Source: Sphingomonas sp. 1F27F7B (GTDB lineage: Bacteria; Pseudomonadota; Alphaproteobacteria; Sphingomonadales; Sphingomonadaceae). Taken from it: a DNA stretch of 64,000 nt. A program made the translations under genes and the position numbers. Positions 61,920 to 64,000 of the stretch are shown here, one piece after another (positions within the stretch are counted from its first letter, which is position 1; each line of letters begins with the position of its first letter). The stretch spans positions 62,001 through 126,000 of the forward strand of contig NZ_SCMK01000007.1 in NCBI RefSeq assembly GCF_005503355.1. The letters run 5' to 3'. The notes under the pieces are model-generated. The model did no database searches and was not told where the DNA came from. It was given only the letters and a program-made list of their open reading frames with translations.

Positions 61920-63242
61920 ATGTGGACCTATCATCCCGAGCTGCTCGCCACGCCCGTGCCGCGCTACACCAGCTTTCCCACCGCAGCGGAGTTCGGCGAC
62001 GATGTCGGCCCGGCAGACATGGAGCATGCGCTCGCCCGGGTGCACGAAGACGAGCTGGTCTCGCTCTATCTCCATGTCCCCTATTGCCGCGAGATCTGCT
62101 GGTATTGCGGCTGCAACACCGGCGCCGCCAACCGCACCGCGCGCCTCGCGACTTATGTCCAGCGCCTCGGCGAGGAAGCCGACCTGATCGCCGCCCGGCT
62201 CGCGGGGCGCGGCCGAGTCGTCCGGATCGCCTGGGGCGGCGGCAGCCCCAATGCACTGGCCCCCACCCAGTTCGACGCCTTGATGCGCCGCATCCGCCAC
62301 GCCTTTGCCTGCGAGCGCGCCACCGTCTCGGTCGAACTCGACCCGCGCGGCTTCGACTGGGACTGGGCGGCATGCTTCGCGCGCAACCGCGTGACGCGCG
62401 CGAGCCTTGGCGTGCAGACCTTCGCCCCGCACATCCAGCGCGCGATCGGCCGCATCCAGCCGACCGAAGACATCGCCTGCGCCATGGGCCGCCTGCGCAC
62501 CGCCGGGGTCGAATCGATCAACTTCGACTTGATGTACGGCCTGCCCGGCCAGTTCGCGACGGATCTGGACGAGACGCTCGCCATTGCGCTGTCGATGCGG
62601 CCGGAGCGCTTCGCGGTGTTCGGCTATGCCCATGTGCCGCATCTGCTCCCGCGCCAGCGCCGGATCGACGCGACCCGCCTGCCCGGCTCCGCCGCCCGCT
62701 TCGCGATGGCGCGGCAGGCCCATCGGCATTTGAGCGACGCCGGCTATGATCCGATCGGCTTCGATCATTTCGCCCTGCCGCACGACGCGATCGCCCGCGC
62801 CGCGCGCGGCAAGACGCTGCGCCGCAACTTCCAGGGCTTCACCGAGGACCAGTCCGGCATCTTGATCGGCCTGGGCGCTTCGTCGATCAGCGCGTTTCCG
62901 GGCGCCCTGCTCCAGAACGAGAAGCGTGCCGGCCGCTATCATCTGCACATCGCCAATGGCCGGCTCGCCACGGTGCGCGGCATCCGGCGCACCCCGGCCG
63001 ATCGCCGCCGGGGCGCGCTCATCGAAGCGCTGCTCTGCCGCGGCGAGGCCGAGTGCACCGGCCTGGCCGACCTGCCGGATGTCCGCGCCCGGCTCGCGGA
63101 TTTCGAGGAACACGGCCTGATCGCCTGGGCCGGCACTCGCCTGCTGCTCGACCAGCGCGCCCTTCCCTATGCCCGCGCCGTCGCCGCTGCCTTCGACCCG
63201 TGGCGCGCCACCAGCGCCACCCGCTTCAGCAGCGCCGTCTGA
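61920..63242 (+). CDS. hemN: oxygen-independent coproporphyrinogen III oxidase
   Basis: A radical-SAM enzyme that makes protoporphyrinogen without oxygen. 440 residues. The 4Fe-4S site is CREICWYCGC (Cys56, 60, 63, with a fourth Cys65 typical of true HemN), followed by the SAM-binding AWGGGSPNAL block and RASLGVQTF. The family N-terminus (YTSFPTAAEF) and C-terminal part (GLGASSISAFP) are present, which separates it from HemW-like proteins. Start ATG 61920 with AGGGGAGG four bases before. The exact FNR box upstream implies induction under low oxygen. Confidence 0.96.
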   Translation: MWTYHPELLATPVPRYTSFPTAAEFGDDVGPADMEHALARVHEDELVSLYLHVPYCREICWYCGCNTGAANRTARLATYVQRLGEEADLIAARLAGRGRVVRIAWGGGSPNALAPTQFDALMRRIRHAFACERATVSVELDPRGFDWDWAACFARNRVTRASLGVQTFAPHIQRAIGRIQPTEDIACAMGRLRTAGVESINFDLMYGLPGQFATDLDETLAIALSMRPERFAVFGYAHVPHLLPRQRRIDATRLPGSAARFAMARQAHRHLSDAGYDPIGFDHFALPHDAIARAARGKTLRRNFQGFTEDQSGILIGLGASSISAFPGALLQNEKRAGRYHLHIANGRLATVRGIRRTPADRRRGALIEALLCRGEAECTGLADLPDVRARLADFEEHGLIAWAGTRLLLDQRALPYARAVAAAFDPWRATSATRFSSAV

Positions 63243-63265
63243 CCTCCGGTAGAAAGCCGCCTCCC

Positions 63266-64000
63266 ATGCTCTCTCACGCCTCGCTCCTTGATCGCTCCCC
63301 CGCCGTCGCCGGCGGCACGCCCGGCCGCTGCGCAAGCTGCGGGGCCCGGGGGAATGCCCTGTGCGCAAGCGTGGACGAGGCCGGGCTGACCGCGCTTCAC
63401 GCGCTTGGCCGGCGCCGCATCCTGCCCTCGGGCCAAGTGTTCAACTGGGCCGGCGACCGCAACAACCACTGCGCGATGCTGGTCGACGGTATGCTCAAGG
63501 TCACCGCCTCCACCAGCGACGGGCGCGAGCAAATCGTCGAATTGCTCTTCCCCGGCGATTTCGTCGGCGAACTCTTCGAAGAGGATGCGACGCTGACCAT
63601 CTCGGCGCTCTGCGAGACCGATCTGTGCGCCTATCCGCGGATCGCGTTCGAGCGCACGCTCGAGCAGCATCCGCGCATGGAGCGCATGCTGCTCCACCAT
63701 GCCCTCGCCGCACTCGGCGATGCGCGCGCACGGATGCTCGCACTGGGCCGCCGCAACGCGCGCGAGCGCATCGCGGGCTTCCTGCTCGACCTGGTCGAGC
63801 GCACCGGCCGGCCGGCTCCGGGCGGCGGGGTGCGCATCGCGATCCCGATCAGCCGAGGCGAGACGGCGGATTATCTGGGGCTGACGATCGAGACGGTCAG
63901 CCGCCAGCTTTCGCGGCTCAAGGCCCAGGGCATCCTCGCCTTCGCCAAGGGGGATCGCGACTGCACCGTGCTGCGCGAAGACCGGCTGCACACGATCCTC
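63266..64000 (+). CDS. fnrL: FNR-family anaerobic regulator (3' end outside window)
   Basis: At least 245 residues, no stop reached. N-terminal CASCGARGNALC gives Cys22, 25 and 33, matching the first three cluster ligands of FNR; the fourth is probably Cys in DLCAYPR. The cAMP-binding-type fold (VDGMLKVTASTSDGREQIV, FPGDFVGELF) and a helix-turn-helix with ETADYLGLTIETVSRQL follow, the ETVSR being identical to the FNR recognition helix. It is 23 bp after hemN and probably controls hemN and the cyd genes through the boxes at 61871 and 58652. Confidence 0.93.
   Translation, partial: MLSHASLLDRSPAVAGGTPGRCASCGARGNALCASVDEAGLTALHALGRRRILPSGQVFNWAGDRNNHCAMLVDGMLKVTASTSDGREQIVELLFPGDFVGELFEEDATLTISALCETDLCAYPRIAFERTLEQHPRMERMLLHHALAALGDARARMLALGRRNARERIAGFLLDLVERTGRPAPGGGVRIAIPISRGETADYLGLTIETVSRQLSRLKAQGILAFAKGDRDCTVLREDRLHTIL

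Noticed and set aside
1..64000. CRISPR array or restriction/toxin-antitoxin defence cluster
   Set aside because: No regularly spaced identical repeats with unique spacers and no cas, methylase, nuclease or toxin-antitoxin pair was recognised.

Overview
The window is high-GC chromosomal DNA (mostly about 65-68% G+C) from an alphaproteobacterium, most likely Sphingomonas or a close relative. The evidence is the alphaproteobacterial gene set (ParC with Gln at the quinolone-position Ser, a separate PurS, an FnrL-type FNR with the alphaproteobacterial box), an UrcA-family protein, and the sphingomonad/Caulobacter-style clusters of TonB-dependent receptor, tryptophan-halogenase-like proteins and glycoside hydrolases. 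No integrase, transposase, phage module or CRISPR array is visible. Both edges cut genes: a GGDEF-EAL protein on the left and an FNR regulator on the right.

Layout. 1-9.5 kb: GGDEF-EAL protein, parC, an outer-membrane barrel, a LysR regulator divergent from an UrcA protein, two tandem DUF4349 proteins, purC. 9.5-15.4 kb: purS-purQ, two atypical tRNA genes, a chemoreceptor, an alpha/beta hydrolase, the queuosine-precursor transporter yhhQ, then tRNA-Arg(TCT) followed by about three tandem copies of a ~90-bp structured repeat that re-uses the tRNA 3' end, and an AT-rich gene-free stretch. 15.4-23.5 kb: a secreted NPP1/NLP-like protein, a frameshifted small gene, an aminotransferase, the methionine-salvage operon mtnB-mtnD-mtnC-mtnA, and two divergent L,D-transpeptidases that share a perfect inverted repeat. 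23.5-27.1 kb: a polytopic membrane protein and glutamine-dependent NAD synthetase.

27.4-51.3 kb is a carbohydrate-utilisation region in three transcription units: a GH3 glucosidase (+ strand); FucP-type transporter, GDSL esterase, GH97, cupin and two signal-peptide-bearing Gfo/Idh/MocA oxidoreductases (- strand), with a third, cytosolic one downstream; and GH3, TonB-dependent receptor, two flavin-dependent halogenase-like proteins, LacI regulator and sugar symporter (- strand). The promoter regions of all three units carry the same motif, CCGACAACGYTG-like, which suggests one LacI-controlled regulon. The likely flow is: receptor imports glycan or glycoside, periplasmic GH3/GH97/esterase and Gfo/Idh enzymes process it, two inner-membrane symporters import the products. 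A YcbB-type L,D-transpeptidase and a small lipoprotein sit between two of the units.

51.8-55.6 kb is a periplasmic aldehyde oxidoreductase operon (paoABC) whose large subunit is split by one in-frame TAG. 55.7-64 kb is a low-oxygen block: cytochrome bd oxidase (cydA-cydB-cydX) divergent from its ABC assembly factor (cydD-cydC), then oxygen-independent coproporphyrinogen oxidase (hemN) and an FNR regulator, with FNR-box-like palindromes upstream of cydD and hemN.
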